This document shows, piece after piece, positions 17,807 through 27,422 of a DNA stretch of 64,000 nucleotides. Where the stretch lies: assembly GCF_000719975.1 (NCBI RefSeq), contig NZ_JOIJ01000005.1:186001-250000 (forward strand), written 5' to 3'. This DNA is from Prauserella rugosa (lineage in GTDB: Bacteria > Actinomycetota > Actinomycetes > Mycobacteriales > Pseudonocardiaceae). Position numbers and translations under genes: made by a program. The notes beneath the pieces are model-generated. The model ran no database searches. It was given only the letters and a program-made list of their open reading frames with translations, and was not told the DNA's origin. Numbering within the stretch: position 1 is the stretch's first letter; every line of letters starts with the position of its first letter.

Positions 17807-17950
17807 GGCAACAGCTGAGGCGCTTCCGGCGTTGTCGTAGCGCAGTTCGAGGCGGAGGGCTTCGAACAGTCGTCGGGCGAGGTCGGCTGGCAGATCCTCG
17901 ATGGCGTACAACCCGCGGTAGCCGGCGAGGACCCGCAATCGGGCCGGGAG
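17807..17950 (-). pseudogene. Probable serine-recombinase (integrase) C-terminal remnant
   Basis: On the minus strand beside the tRNA, a 48-codon open stretch reads LPARLRVLAGYRGLYAIEDL, then PADLARRLFEALRLELRYDN. The D-L-P-x-x-L-A-R-x-L-F-E-A-L/F-x-L-x-x-R-Y-D pattern resembles the extreme C-terminus of large serine recombinases. No recombinase catalytic domain or zinc-finger region is present upstream. The frame then runs through the tRNA. I read it as the residue of an element once integrated at the tRNA, but recognition rests on a short segment. Confidence 0.4.
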
Positions 17951-18058
17951 CTGCTGAGTCCCCGCGTCACGTCGACATACGCGACAAGTATCCGCGGGGT
18001 TGACCTCGACCTCGTGTGGATGGCTACCCTGCTCGCACGAGTGACCACAGGGGTAGAT

Positions 18059-18376
18059 GTGGACGGACCGGGCTATCACGTCGATGTCGACACGCTCGAT
18101 CAAGCTGGAACCGCGATCCAGAAGGCCGTCGACGCGCAAGATAACTTCGAGTTGCGTAGTTTGACCGGTGAGCCGGAAATGTACGGTGATGAGCCGTTGC
18201 GCAATGCGCTGATGGATGTGTGCGTGCGCTGGAGTGACCGGATCGACGATCTTGTCGACGACGCCGACGAGATTGGCCGCGCGTTGAAGGCGTCGGCTCA
18301 GGCATACCGCGAGGCTGAACGTCAGGCCAAGGGGGCGCTGCCGGACGATCCGGCTGTGGATGTCGCCGATGGCTGA
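18059..18376 (+). CDS. EspC-like type VII secretion-associated protein
   Basis: A 105-residue helical protein (VDGPGYHVDVDTLDQAGTAI at the start, then a long helix pair WSDRIDDLVDDADEIGRALK and ASAQAYREAERQAKG). The size, the G-x-x-V-D-x-x-x-L start and the final Y-R-E-A-E helix fit the WXG100/EspC group of ESX-associated proteins, which pair with larger toxin partners. Earlier in-frame GTG starts at 18014 and 18041 would add residues of no recognisable pattern, and GTG at 18059 fits the family start. The stop overlaps the ATG of the toxin gene by 8 bases. Confidence 0.6.
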   Translation: MDGPGYHVDVDTLDQAGTAIQKAVDAQDNFELRSLTGEPEMYGDEPLRNALMDVCVRWSDRIDDLVDDADEIGRALKASAQAYREAERQAKGALPDDPAVDVADG

Positions 18377-19497
18377 ACTCGGTGAGACTGAGGATCCGCG
18401 GGCGCTGATCCAGGGCAACCCCGAGGCGATCGACAAGAACGTCACGGTCCTGAACAACCGTGGCACAGCAGGCCGTGAACGCCGCGATCGGTCTGCGCGC
18501 GATCGACACCGGCGCCTGGACCGGTCCGGCGGCCAACGCCTTCCGAGACGAGTTCTCCTACGAACCCACCAAGTGGTACGAAGCCGGCGACGCACTTACC
18601 TACGCAGGAGAGGTCCTCGGTCTTTACGCCGGAACTCTGCGCTGGGCACAAGGTCAGGCTCGCGAAGCCATCGAGCTGTGGAAACAGGCACAAGGGCAAA
18701 CCGCAAGAGCGCAACGGGAGCACGATCAGGCCGTGGCCGAGGCCACGCGCCAGAACCAGGCCAACGCTGCGGCCGGTGACCCGACCTGTGTGACCGTCGA
18801 ACCGTTCGCCGACCCCGGCGAATCCACCCGCCAGGCGGCTCGCGACACCCTGAATCGGGCACGGCAGCAGCTCAAGCAGGTCGCCGACGAAACGGCCCAA
18901 GCGCTTCGCGACATCACTCCGGCCGAAGAGGAAACCACTCTCAGCAAGCTCGGCCACGGCGCACTCGACATCGCCGGACTTATCCCAGGCGTCGGCGAAC
19001 TCGCCGACGGCACCAACGCCGCCTGGTACGCAGGACAGGGCCGCTACACAGAGGCCGCCATCTCCGGCGCCGCTGCTATCCCGTTCGCCGGATGGGCCGC
19101 AACTGGCGGCAAAGCCGTCGACCGCGCCACCGACATCGCCAAAGCTGCCGGGCACGCGCCCGCGAAGTTCGGCCACGCCACCCACACCAACTACCGCAAG
19201 ACATTCTTCGAGAAACACCCTGACCTCGAAGGTAAAGTCGTCGTCCACCACGCCGTCGAACAGTAGGCGAAACGCAACTACCCCGACTCGGGAATCACCG
19301 CAGCGGAGATGCACTCCTATGAGAATCTGCGCGGAATCCCAAAGGACGAGAACGCGACCCTGCACCTGAGTGAGATACGGAAAGAGTGGAACAGGTTCTA
19401 CAAGCACAACCCTAACGCTTCCACGGAAAACCTTCTGGACTTCGCGACTCACATCGACAACAAGTACGGCGGGCGTTTCAACCCGCCGGTAAGGTGA
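18369..19497 (+). pseudogene. Polymorphic toxin (T7SS-type), broken by frameshift and amber codon
   Basis: The reading starts at ATG 18369 (MAELGETEDPRALIQGNPEA, then KNVTVLNNRGT) and then needs a frame change at about 18455-18470 to continue as QQAVNAAIGLRAIDTGAWTG, the WXG100-like LXG/ESX helical part. A central hydrophobic region follows (LDIAGLIPGVGELADGTNAA, AAAIPFAGWA), as in pre-toxin segments. A C-terminal nuclease-like domain starts VVVHHAVEQ, hits TAG at 19264-19266, and continues in the same frame with MHSYENLRGIPKD, LHLSEIRKEWNRFYKHNP and NKYGGRFNPPVR. The HH...H...N...H spacing suggests an HNH/AHH-like nuclease. Two lesions make it a likely pseudogene unless one is a sequencing error. 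Confidence 0.65.
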
Positions 19498-19502
19498 TCT
19501 TG

Positions 19503-19928
19503 ATGGCCTACTACTCCCTGGAACCAGCCGCGCCTGGCGAACTTGGCGAGCGTGTAGTCATGGACGCGTCGGTCCACCCGCCACGCGTGACGCATGCCCA
19601 CCTGCATCTCGACGGTTGGCTCAACGATGACCTGATCGAGGCGTACCCCTGCTACTTCGTCTCTGAGGCGCTGGCTGCTGCTATCCAGAACAGTGACCTT
19701 GGCGGCTACGAACTCCGCGACGTCGAGGTAACTGTCTCCGAGGACGCGCCCGACAGCGAGCGTGCTGTCATCCCCGGTATTCGCTGGCTCGTCGTCAGGG
19801 GTACAGCTGGCGTCGATGACCTCGGCGTCACTGCCATCGGCCAACTCGTCGTGTCTGATCGTGGGCTTGCCGTTCTGCAGCAGGGAAACCTCGACCATTG
19901 CGACGTCGAGGACTACACCACGGCCTGA
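19503..19928 (+). CDS. Probable immunity protein for the adjacent toxin
   Basis: A 141-residue acidic soluble protein starting 5 bases after the toxin stop. ATG at 19503 has AAGGTGAT at the right distance, which decides it over the GTG at 19494. Visible pieces are HLHLDGWLNDDLIEAYPCYF, VSEALAAAIQNSDLGGYELR and PGIRWLVVRGTAGVDDLGVT. No named immunity family is recognised. The function is inferred from its position directly behind a toxin C-terminal domain, from its size and from its acidity. The gene is intact while the toxin gene is broken. Confidence 0.55.
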   Translation: MAYYSLEPAAPGELGERVVMDASVHPPRVTHAHLHLDGWLNDDLIEAYPCYFVSEALAAAIQNSDLGGYELRDVEVTVSEDAPDSERAVIPGIRWLVVRGTAGVDDLGVTAIGQLVVSDRGLAVLQQGNLDHCDVEDYTTA

Positions 19929-20334
19929 CGCCGAACCGACAGCTATCCAGTGCTTCGTGCCGCGCCTGTTGCGAGGCCGCTGAAGGGGTACGAAATACCT
20001 CGATGGGATCAACGTGCTCGCGTGAATGCGGGTAACCGAATCCCACACGGCGAGGTACGAGACGTGACGGGCCCGTGCTCGAGAATCGCGGCGCCTCGGG
20101 TCGTTGACCTGACTTTCTTCGTCGTGTTTGTACCGGTTCGATCGTTTGGCGTGGTCGATGGGCACGATGACGGCGTCTCTCGCGGCGCCGCCGGCAGAGT
20201 GCGGCGAGGATTGTGGGCGTCCACAAAGGTCGCCGTGTGTGTCCTGCGCGCGAAGGTTCCCGAGATGGGGTGCGATGTGATCAAGCCCCGTTGCTCACGC
20301 GAATACACGGGGCCGGACACGCGTTGTACCGGGC
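19929..20334. other. 406-base stretch without a supported gene
   Basis: No reading frame here has a protein-like composition; the open frames on both strands are Arg-rich shadows. It contains somewhat AT-richer patches (for example 20110-20140) and, at 20029-20045, a segment (TGCGGGT, AAC, CGAATCCC) that partly resembles the T arm of the upstream tRNA. It probably holds the promoter of the aldo/keto reductase gene. Confidence 0.5.
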
Positions 20335-21174
20335 ATGGCACCAACGAACGTACCCACGATCGCACTGAACAACGGCGTAGCGATGCCGCAGGTCGGTTTC
20401 GGCGTCTTCAAAGTCGGCGCCGACGAGACGGTGGCAGCTGTCACCTCCGCGCTCGAGGCCGGCTACCGCAGCATCGACACCGCTGCCGCATACGGCAACG
20501 AGGGCGAGGTCGGCAAGGCCATCGCCGACTCGGACGTCGCGCGCGAGGACATCTTCCTCACCACGAAGCTGTGGAACGCCGACCAGGGCTACGACGAGAC
20601 GCTCAAGGCGTTCGACACCAGCCTCGAGAAGCTCGGCACCGACTACGTCGACCTGTACCTGATCCACTGGCCGATGCCGGACGTCGACCGCTATGTGGAC
20701 ACGTGGCGCGCGTTCGAGAAGATCCACGCCGAGGGTCGCGCGAAGGCGATCGGCGTGTCGAACTTCCAGCCCGAACACCTCGACCGCCTCGCCCAGGCGT
20801 CGGACATCGTCCCAGCGGTCAACCAGGTCGAGCTGCACCCGTACCTGCAACAGCCGGAGCTGCGCAAGTACCACTCCGAGCACGGCATCGCCACCGAGGC
20901 GTGGGGCCCGCTCGCGCAGGGCGGCGACGTCCTCACCGACCCGACCGTGACCGCGCTCGCCGAGAAGTACGGCAAGACGCCCGCACAGGTGGTGCTGCGT
21001 TGGCATCTGCAGCTCGGCAACGTGATCATCCCGAAGTCGGTCACGCCGTCGCGCATCAAGGCCAACCTCGAGCTGTTCGACTTCGAGCTCGACCGCGACG
21101 ACCTCGGCACACTCAAGGGCCTCGACCGCGGCGAACGCGTCGGCGCACACCCCGACACCTTCCACGTTCGCTGA
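20335..21174 (+). CDS. Aldo/keto reductase (2,5-diketogluconate reductase type)
   Basis: A 279-residue NADPH-dependent TIM-barrel reductase, matching the family length. The catalytic tetrad regions are visible: Asp in YRSIDTAAAYGNEGEVGKAI (with Tyr), Lys in DIFLTTKLWN, His in VDLYLIHWPMP. Then come IGVSNFQPEHLDRL and NQVELHPYLQQPELRKY. The C-terminal cofactor site is IIPKSVTPSRIKANLELFDFEL, here split as IIPKSVTPSRIKANL and ELFDFEL. It reduces carbonyls of sugars or xenobiotics. The true substrate is unknown. Confidence 0.88.
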   Translation: MAPTNVPTIALNNGVAMPQVGFGVFKVGADETVAAVTSALEAGYRSIDTAAAYGNEGEVGKAIADSDVAREDIFLTTKLWNADQGYDETLKAFDTSLEKLGTDYVDLYLIHWPMPDVDRYVDTWRAFEKIHAEGRAKAIGVSNFQPEHLDRLAQASDIVPAVNQVELHPYLQQPELRKYHSEHGIATEAWGPLAQGGDVLTDPTVTALAEKYGKTPAQVVLRWHLQLGNVIIPKSVTPSRIKANLELFDFELDRDDLGTLKGLDRGERVGAHPDTFHVR

Positions 21175-21206
21175 CGACGCGCAGACACCGATCGATCCGG
21201 CTCCTT

Positions 21207-21248
21207 CGCGGGTATTCCGGCGTTCACCGCAACGTCGGAATACCCGCG
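21207..21248. terminator. Inverted repeat at the junction of convergent genes
   Basis: A perfect 13-bp stem (CGCGGGTATTCCG at 21207-21219 with CGGAATACCCGCG at 21236-21248) has a 16-base loop, and a further four-base CTCC/GGAG pairing lies beyond a small bulge. The right arm lies within the last codons of the TetR gene. It probably terminates the aldo/keto reductase transcript. Confidence 0.5.
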
Positions 21249-21865
21249 AGGAGCGCGGCTACCGCCCGCTTCGTCGCGGGCACGAACTCCACCTGCATGG
21301 CGGCCAGCTCGGGATGGCGGTCGTAGGCCTCGCGCAGTGTCGGCGGTGGGTTCGCGGCCGGGTAGAACGCCATCGCGCACGCGGCCGCCGCCGTGACCAC
21401 CTCGCTCGCCTCGGCTTCGGTGAGCTCGGCGGAGCACTCCGCGATCGCCACCGCCAGCTCGACGATCAGCCCGTGCATGGTGCGTTTGAACTCCGCCGCC
21501 GCCTCCACCCCGACGTTGTGCTCGAGCGAGGTGCCGCCCTGGCTGATCAGGTCGCACAGCAGCGGTCTTTCGCCGAGCGACTCGACGAGCGCGTCGACGA
21601 TCCCCTCGCGCGGCAGCCGCAGCTTGACCTCGTCGACCCACTGCCGTCCGTGGACCAGTGAGAGCTCGAGGTAGATCTCCTCACGGGTGCCGAAGTAACG
21701 CACCACGTTCGACTTCGCGAAGCCCACCCGTTTGGCGATGTCGCCGAGGCTGACGTTGCGCACCCCGCGTTCGAGCGCGAGCTCCTCCGCCGCCGCGAGG
21801 ATCGCCTCGCGGCGCTGCTGTTTCTGTTCCGGGCGCCTTGCCCGTACGAATGTTTCCTGATCCAT
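21224..21865 (-). CDS. TetR family transcriptional regulator
   Basis: A 213-residue repressor with a DNA-binding domain at residues ~18-62 (REAILAAAEELALERGVRNV, SLGDIAKRVGFAKSNVVRYF, FGTREEIYLEL). The C-terminal part is all-helical. It diverges from the molybdenum hydroxylase operon, with 106 bases between the two starts, and an inverted repeat in that gap. That makes the operon its most likely target. The start codon ATG at 21865 is followed by DQETFVRARRPEQK. Confidence 0.85.
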   Translation of the reverse strand: MDQETFVRARRPEQKQQRREAILAAAEELALERGVRNVSLGDIAKRVGFAKSNVVRYFGTREEIYLELSLVHGRQWVDEVKLRLPREGIVDALVESLGERPLLCDLISQGGTSLEHNVGVEAAAEFKRTMHGLIVELAVAIAECSAELTEAEASEVVTAAAACAMAFYPAANPPPTLREAYDRHPELAAMQVEFVPATKRAVAALLAGIPTLR

Positions 21866-21883
21866 GTCTCAGCGGAGTATAGG

Positions 21884-21893
21884 TAACCGGTTA
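21884..21893. promoter_or_regulatory. Candidate TetR operator between divergent genes
   Basis: A perfect 10-base palindrome, TAACCGGTTA, lies 19 bases upstream of the TetR start. A second weaker inverted pair (GAACGC at 21897-21902 and GCGTTC at 21924-21929) spans the likely promoter of the molybdenum hydroxylase genes. Assignment to the adjacent TetR protein is inferred from position. Confidence 0.35.
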
Positions 21894-21971
21894 AAGGAAC
21901 GCTGTTCTCTTGTTAGCGGTACGGCGTTCTGTTAACTTTGCGGTACATCCACCACGACGAAGGAGACCGCG

Positions 21972-22460
21972 ATGGCCGAGGTGCGCTTGCGCGTCAACGG
22001 GGCCGACCGACGGCTCGACATCCCCCCGCAGGTCAGCCTGCTCGACGCGCTGCGCGAGCACCTCGGGCTGCCCGGCACGAAGAAGGGGTGCGACCAGGGC
22101 GCGTGCGGCGCGTGCACGGTGCTCGCCGACGGCGAGCGGATCAACGCCTGCCTCGCGCTCGCCGTGCAGTACGCCGACCGCGAGATCACGACCATCGAAG
22201 GCGTCGATCACCCGCTGCAGGAGGCCTTCGTCCGCCACGACGGGTTCCAGTGCGGCTACTGCACCTCCGGCCAGATCTGCTCGGCGATCGGGATGCTCGC
22301 CGAGCACAAGGACGGCATGCCCAGCGCCGTCAGCGAGGACCAGCCGGCCGAGGGCGAGGAGCTGACCGACGAGGAGATCCGGGAACGCATGAGCGGCAAC
22401 ATCTGCCGCTGCGGCGCCTACAACGGGGTCGTCGAGGCGGTCGCGGAGGTCGTGCGATGA
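21972..22460 (+). CDS. [2Fe-2S] subunit of a molybdenum hydroxylase (YagT/PaoA-like)
   Basis: The 162-residue small electron-transfer subunit. The first cluster is plant-ferredoxin type ([20 protein letters not shown], residues ~35-54). The second is the hallmark four-helix type ([18 protein letters not shown], ~92-109, and [18 protein letters not shown], ~141-158). It has no Tat signal, unlike E. coli PaoA. Its ATGA stop-start overlap with the FAD subunit gene shows a tightly coupled operon. Ribosome site: GAAGGAGACC. Confidence 0.92.
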   Translation: MAEVRLRVNGADRRLDIPPQVSLLDALREHLGLPGTKKGCDQGACGACTVLADGERINACLALAVQYADREITTIEGVDHPLQEAFVRHDGFQCGYCTSGQICSAIGMLAEHKDGMPSAVSEDQPAEGEELTDEEIRERMSGNICRCGAYNGVVEAVAEVVR

Positions 22461-23461
22461 GAGCGTTCGACTACGTGACGGCCACGGACGTCACCACCGC
22501 GCTGCGCACAGTCGCCGAGAGGCCGGGCGCGAAGTTCCTCGGCGGCGGCACGAATCTCGTCGACCTCATGCGGGAGAACGTCGAGCGGCCCGACGTGGTC
22601 GTCGACGTCACCCGGCTGCCCCTGACCGGCATCGACGAGTTGCCCGGCGGCGGTGTCCGCGTCGGAGCCGGCGTGCGCAACAGCGCGCTCGCCGCGCACC
22701 CGCTCGTTCGTACGCGCTACCCCGTGCTCTCGCAGGCAGTGCTCAACGGCGCGTCGGCGCAGCTGCGCAACATGGCGACCGTCGGCGGGAACCTGTTGCA
22801 GCGCACGCGATGTCCGTACTTCTACGACACCGCGTCGCCGTGCGCGAAGCGCGAGCCGGGCAGCGGCTGCGGCGCGCTCGGCGGCATCACGCGTGACGCG
22901 GCGATCCTCGGGGTGAGCGAACACTGCGTCGCGACGCACCCCTCGGACATGGCGGTTGCGCTCGCGGCGCTCGACGCCGTCGTCGAGGTGGAAAGCATCC
23001 GGGGTACGCGCCGCGTTCCCGTGCTGGAGCTGTACCGGCCGCCGGGCGACACACCGCATGTCGAGACCGTGCTCGAGCGCGACGAGCTGATCACCGCCGT
23101 CGAGCTGCCCGCTACCGATGCGGCCCCGCGGTCCCGTTACCGCAAGGTGCGCGACCGGGCTTCGTACGCGTTCGCGCTCGTCTCCGTGGCGGCCGCGCTG
23201 CGCCTCGACGGTGACACGATCGGCGACGCACGCGTCGCGCTGGGCGGCGTGGCGCCGCTCCCGTGGCGTGCCGCCGAGGCCGAACGACTGCTCGTCGGCG
23301 CACCCGCCACCGAGGAGACCTTCGCCCGCGCCGCCGACGCCGAGCTCGCCGCGGCCACCCCACAACACGACAACGCGTTCAAGGTCGAGCTCGCACGCCG
23401 CACGATCGTGGCGACCCTGCGCGAACTCCGGGAATACGCCGCAGACGGGAGCGCCGCATGA
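22457..23461 (+). CDS. FAD-binding subunit of a molybdenum hydroxylase (YagS/PaoB-like)
   Basis: A 334-residue middle subunit. FAD-binding motifs are [20 protein letters not shown] (residues ~28-47) and [20 protein letters not shown] (~105-124). The latter runs into an insertion with Cys residues ([21 protein letters not shown]). This matches the extra [4Fe-4S] loop of the PaoABC/YagTSR aldehyde oxidoreductases rather than classical xanthine dehydrogenase. C-terminal part: [23 protein letters not shown] at 22457 overlaps the upstream stop. Confidence 0.9.
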   Translation: MRAFDYVTATDVTTALRTVAERPGAKFLGGGTNLVDLMRENVERPDVVVDVTRLPLTGIDELPGGGVRVGAGVRNSALAAHPLVRTRYPVLSQAVLNGASAQLRNMATVGGNLLQRTRCPYFYDTASPCAKREPGSGCGALGGITRDAAILGVSEHCVATHPSDMAVALAALDAVVEVESIRGTRRVPVLELYRPPGDTPHVETVLERDELITAVELPATDAAPRSRYRKVRDRASYAFALVSVAAALRLDGDTIGDARVALGGVAPLPWRAAEAERLLVGAPATEETFARAADAELAAATPQHDNAFKVELARRTIVATLRELREYAADGSAA

Positions 23462-25671
23462 CCAGCACTCACCACACCACCCGTGAGCCCGTCGTCGGCG
23501 CACCGGTCGATCGCGTCGACGGGCCGGCGAAGACTACCGGCGCGGCGCGCTTCGCGGCCGAACACGATCTTGCCGGCCTCACCCACGCGGCACTGGTGAC
23601 CGCGACCGCCAGCCGTGGCCGGATCACCGGCATCGACACCTCCGCCGCCGAGGCGCTTCCCGGAGTGGTGGCGGTGCTGACGCACCACAAGGCGCCGAAG
23701 CTCAACCCGCCGAAGCGCGTCTCCCCCGTCAACATGAGCACGATGGTCTCCGGTACGCAGGTCAACTACCTCAACACCGACGAGGTGCACTGGGACGGCC
23801 AGCCGGTCGCCGTCGTCGTGGCCGAGCATTCCCACGCCGCACGCGAGGCGGCCGCGCTCGTCGAGGTGACCTACGAGCGTCTTCCCGCCACCGTGGACTT
23901 CGCCGCGGAGCTGCCGAACGCCGTGCTGGACAAGGGAAACATGCTCATGCCCACCGGTGCGAAGAAGGGCGACGCCGACGCGGCACTCGCGGCGGCACCG
24001 GTCGTCGTCGACTCGGCGTACTCGACGCCGCAGCACCACCACAACGCGATCGAGCCGCATGCGACGACCGCCGTGTGGCACGGCGACGTGCTCACCGTCC
24101 ACGACGCGACACAGAACATGGCGTGGCTGCGCGCGCATCTCGCGCTCCGGTTCGGGGTGCCGGAGGCCAAGGTGCGGGTGCTGGCGCCGTTCGTCGGCGG
24201 CGGTTTCGGCGGCAAGGGCTTCGCGTGGCCTGGTGTGATCCTCGCGGTGCTCGCCGCGCGGGCGACGGGCCGCCCGGTCCGGCTGTCGCTCACCCGCGAG
24301 GACGTCTACCGCACGGTCGGCGCGCGGACACCGTCGACTCAGCGCGTGGCGCTCGGCGCCGGTCGGGACGGGAAGCTCACCGCACTCGTACACACCGCGG
24401 TCACCAGGAAGAGCCCGGTCGGCGGTCAGCCGGAACCCGCCGTCACACCCGCGAACCACCTCTACGACGCCGCCAACATCCGTACGGGGCAGAGCTCGGT
24501 GACGCTCGACTGGATTCCGAACACGGCCGTGCGCGCACCCGGCGACGCGATCGGGTCGTTCGCGCTCGAGTCGGCGATCGACGAGCTCGCGCATGAGCTG
24601 GGTGCCGACCCGATCGAGCTGCGCATGCGTAACGAGCCCGAGCGAAATCCCATCGACGGCAAAAAGTTCTCGCATCGGATGCTGCGTGAGGCCTACGAGC
24701 TGGGCGCGCATCGCTTCGGCTGGGCCGACCGATCGCCGGAGCCCGGCACGACACGCGACGGCCGTTGGCTCGTCGGCACGGGCGTGGCGACGGCGTACCA
24801 CCCGCAACTGCGTCTCACCGCGAACGTGACGGTACGGCTCGCCGCCGACGGCACCGTGACCGTCCGCAGTGGACTACACGAGATCGGCGTCGGCGCGGCG
24901 ACCGTGCAGGCGCAGATCGCGGCCGACGCGCTCGGCGTGCCGTTCGACGCGGTGCACGTCGAGCACGGCGACTCGGCGCTGCCCGAGGGCGCGATGGCGG
25001 GCGGCTCGATGCAGACCTCGAGTGTCGCGGCCAGCGTGCTCGCGGCGTGCCGGAAGCTCACGCGGCGGCTCGACGCGCTGGCGCGGCGTTCGGGCACAGC
25101 GGGCCGGACGCCGGCCGAGGTCGTCGCCGCCGCGAAGGCGCCCTACATTGAGGCGGCGGTCGGTTCGGACACCAGGATCGGCAAGGCGGCGGGCCAGGCG
25201 CGGTTCATGGCGAGGACGGTGCGCGACATGCGCAGGTGGCAGAAGGCCGCATGTGGCGCGCACTTCTGCGAGGTCCGAGTCGATGCCGACACCGGCGAGG
25301 TGCGCGTCTCCCGGTGGACAGGTGCGTTCGACGTCGGCCGTGTCATGAACCGCAAGACCGCGGTCAGCCAGCTCCGTGGCGGGATCGTCATGGGCATTGG
25401 GATGGCGCTCACCGAAGAGGCACACGTGGACCCGCGCAGCGGCCGGATCATGAACCCGAGCCTGTCGGGCTACCACGTGCCCGTCCACGCCGACATCCCG
25501 CCGATCGACATTGCCTACCTCGACGAGCCGGACCCGACCATGCCGCTGGGTTTGCTCGGCATCGGCGAGGTGGGCATCACCGGTGTCGCGGCGGCGGTCG
25601 CCAACGCCATCCACAACGCGACGGGCAAACGCCTCCGCGACCTGCCCATCACCCCGGCCAAGCTCCTGTGA
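23458..25671 (+). CDS. Molybdopterin-binding catalytic subunit (YagR/PaoC-like)
   Basis: The 737-residue large subunit, with the length of the YagR class. Visible: [20 protein letters not shown] near the N-terminus, [60 protein letters not shown] (cofactor-contacting Gly-rich loop), [40 protein letters not shown], and the catalytic Glu region [19 protein letters not shown] near the C-terminus. It probably oxidises aldehydes or N-heterocycles at a Mo-cytosine dinucleotide. No XdhC/PaoD-type maturation gene follows. Confidence 0.92.
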   Translation: MTSTHHTTREPVVGAPVDRVDGPAKTTGAARFAAEHDLAGLTHAALVTATASRGRITGIDTSAAEALPGVVAVLTHHKAPKLNPPKRVSPVNMSTMVSGTQVNYLNTDEVHWDGQPVAVVVAEHSHAAREAAALVEVTYERLPATVDFAAELPNAVLDKGNMLMPTGAKKGDADAALAAAPVVVDSAYSTPQHHHNAIEPHATTAVWHGDVLTVHDATQNMAWLRAHLALRFGVPEAKVRVLAPFVGGGFGGKGFAWPGVILAVLAARATGRPVRLSLTREDVYRTVGARTPSTQRVALGAGRDGKLTALVHTAVTRKSPVGGQPEPAVTPANHLYDAANIRTGQSSVTLDWIPNTAVRAPGDAIGSFALESAIDELAHELGADPIELRMRNEPERNPIDGKKFSHRMLREAYELGAHRFGWADRSPEPGTTRDGRWLVGTGVATAYHPQLRLTANVTVRLAADGTVTVRSGLHEIGVGAATVQAQIAADALGVPFDAVHVEHGDSALPEGAMAGGSMQTSSVAASVLAACRKLTRRLDALARRSGTAGRTPAEVVAAAKAPYIEAAVGSDTRIGKAAGQARFMARTVRDMRRWQKAACGAHFCEVRVDADTGEVRVSRWTGAFDVGRVMNRKTAVSQLRGGIVMGIGMALTEEAHVDPRSGRIMNPSLSGYHVPVHADIPPIDIAYLDEPDPTMPLGLLGIGEVGITGVAAAVANAIHNATGKRLRDLPITPAKLL

Positions 25672-25684
25672 GGCGGCGCTCGTC

Positions 25685-26518
25685 TCAGGTGGGTGACTGC
25701 CGACGGGTCGCGGCCATGGTTCCGAGTAGCGCCATTGCTGTCGCGCTCGGTGTTCCGGGCTCGGCGTGGTAGACGACGAGTTCCTGGCCGGGGGACGAGC
25801 GGACGTCGAAGGTCTGCATGGACAGCGTGATCGTTCCGACGTCCGGATGCTCGAAGGTCTTGGTTTCGGCTGCCTTGCCCCTCGCGTCGTGCCGCGCCCA
25901 CAGGTCGCGGAACTCCGCGCTCTGCTCGAGCAGCGTGGTGAGCACCGACCGGATCCTCGGATCGTCGGGCGCTGCTGCGTGGTTCAGCCGGAAACCCGCG
26001 ACCGAGTTGGCCGCCACCCGGGGCCAGTCCACATAGAACTGCCGCGCACGGGGCGAGAGGAAGACGAGCAGCATCAGGTTGTGCTCGGGACCGAAATCCT
26101 GGAAGAGCGCGTCGGCGATCTCGTTGCTGGCGAGCACGTCGTAGGCCCGGTTGTAGATCAGCGCCGCGTTGTCGGGCCAGTTGTCCATCAGCCGTAACAG
26201 CGAGGGCTCGACCCGGTCGATCACGGCACGCGGAACCGCCGTGGGAGCAAGCCCGGCCAACCGGAAGAGGTGCGCCCTGCCGTCGTCGCCGAGGCGGAGC
26301 GCGACGCTGAGTGCCTCGAGGACCTGCGCGGAAGGGGTTCGTTCGCGTCCCTGCTCGAGCCGTACGTAGTAGTCGGCGCTGATCCCGGCCAGCGCGGCGA
26401 CCTCCTCCCTGCGAAGACCGGGCACGCGGCGGTGACCGGTCACCGGCAGGTTCGCCTCGGCAGGCGTGACCCTGGCGCGACGGGTGCTGAGGTAGTCCCC
26501 GAGAGCGGAGCTGGCCAT
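25685..26518 (-). CDS. XRE-type HTH regulator with MmyB-like ligand domain
   Basis: A 277-residue regulator. The Cro/XRE helix-turn-helix is at residues ~10-75 (GLRREEVAALAGISADYYVR, LEQGRERTPSAQVLEALSVA). A long C-terminal PAS-like/MmyB-type region follows (SLLRLMDNWPDNAALIYNRA, FYVDWPRVAANSVAGFRLNH and RDLWARHDARGKAAETKTFE). This architecture is common in Streptomyces-type actinobacteria, often beside the short-chain dehydrogenase gene it controls. Here an SDR gene diverges from it across a 148-base gap. Confidence 0.85.
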   Translation of the reverse strand: MASSALGDYLSTRRARVTPAEANLPVTGHRRVPGLRREEVAALAGISADYYVRLEQGRERTPSAQVLEALSVALRLGDDGRAHLFRLAGLAPTAVPRAVIDRVEPSLLRLMDNWPDNAALIYNRAYDVLASNEIADALFQDFGPEHNLMLLVFLSPRARQFYVDWPRVAANSVAGFRLNHAAAPDDPRIRSVLTTLLEQSAEFRDLWARHDARGKAAETKTFEHPDVGTITLSMQTFDVRSSPGQELVVYHAEPGTPSATAMALLGTMAATRRQSPT

Positions 26519-26666
26519 GAGGCCACGGTAGCCGCGGCGGCGCCGTCGGTCCTGGGTGTGTTGGTCCCATGATGATCGCGGCCTCCCACCCGGCCCGCTG
26601 CCGGCCGACGCTGGACCAGGTCAGCCGGTCACACGCGAACCGGCACACACGAACAAGGGAGCACCG

Positions 26667-27407
26667 TTGTCGACACCGGAACGGGACAGCAAGGTCGTAG
26701 TCGTCACCGGGGCGAGCAGTGGCATCGGCTCAGCGGTCGCCGAACGCCTCGCCACCGAGGGGCACCACGTCGTCGCCGTCGCTCGTCGCGCCGAGCGGTT
26801 GGACGAGCTGTCGGTCCGCATCGGGGACACCGCGGGCGGCCTCACCACCATGCGCGCCGACGTGACCGATCGCGTGGCCATGGAAAACGTGGTCGAGAAG
26901 ACGCTCGCCGCGCACGGTCGTCTCGACGTCGTCGTCAACAACGCGGGGGTCATGCCGCTGTCGCCGTTGCGGGCCGGGCACGTGCACGAATGGGACCGGA
27001 TGATCGACGTCAACGTGCGCGGCCTGCTGCACGGTATCGCTGCGGCCCTGCCCGTGTTCGAGAACCAGGGCGCGGGACATTTCGTCACCGTCGCGAGCGT
27101 GGGCGCGCACGAGGTCTCACCGACGGCCGCCGTGTACTGCGGAACCAAGTACGCCGCATGGGCGATCACCGAGGGGCTGCGTCTCGAAACGGACCCCGGA
27201 ATCCGGGTCACCACGATCTCGCCGGGCGTCGTCGAGTCCGAACTCGCCGACACGATCACTGACTCGGAAGCGGCAGCGGCGATGCGGACCTACCGCGCAC
27301 ACACAATTCCGGCTGACGCCATCGCGCGTGCGGTGTCCTACGCGCTCGACCAGCCGTCCGACGTCGACGTGAACGAGATCGTGGTCCGGCCCGCTCAGCA
27401 ACGTTGA
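26667..27407 (+). CDS. SDR family NAD(P)-dependent oxidoreductase
   Basis: A 246-residue classical short-chain dehydrogenase. Cofactor motif: VVVVTGASSGIGSAVAERLA (residues ~11-30). NNAGVMPLSPL is at ~90. The catalytic Ser lies in FVTVASVGAHEV, with Tyr and Lys in AVYCGTKYAAWA (YxxxK). The substrate loop end is ISPGVVESELAD. A TTG start at 26667 with AAGGGAG upstream is preferred; the in-frame extension further upstream has no pattern. It diverges from the XRE/MmyB-type regulator, its likely controller. Confidence 0.88.
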   Translation: MSTPERDSKVVVVTGASSGIGSAVAERLATEGHHVVAVARRAERLDELSVRIGDTAGGLTTMRADVTDRVAMENVVEKTLAAHGRLDVVVNNAGVMPLSPLRAGHVHEWDRMIDVNVRGLLHGIAAALPVFENQGAGHFVTVASVGAHEVSPTAAVYCGTKYAAWAITEGLRLETDPGIRVTTISPGVVESELADTITDSEAAAAMRTYRAHTIPADAIARAVSYALDQPSDVDVNEIVVRPAQQR

Positions 27408-27422
27408 GCGAAGGGGGTGGTG

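Noticed and set aside
19929..20334. Several overlapping open frames before the aldo/keto reductase gene
   Set aside because: All are Arg/Ser/Thr-rich with no ribosome site; treated as intergenic.
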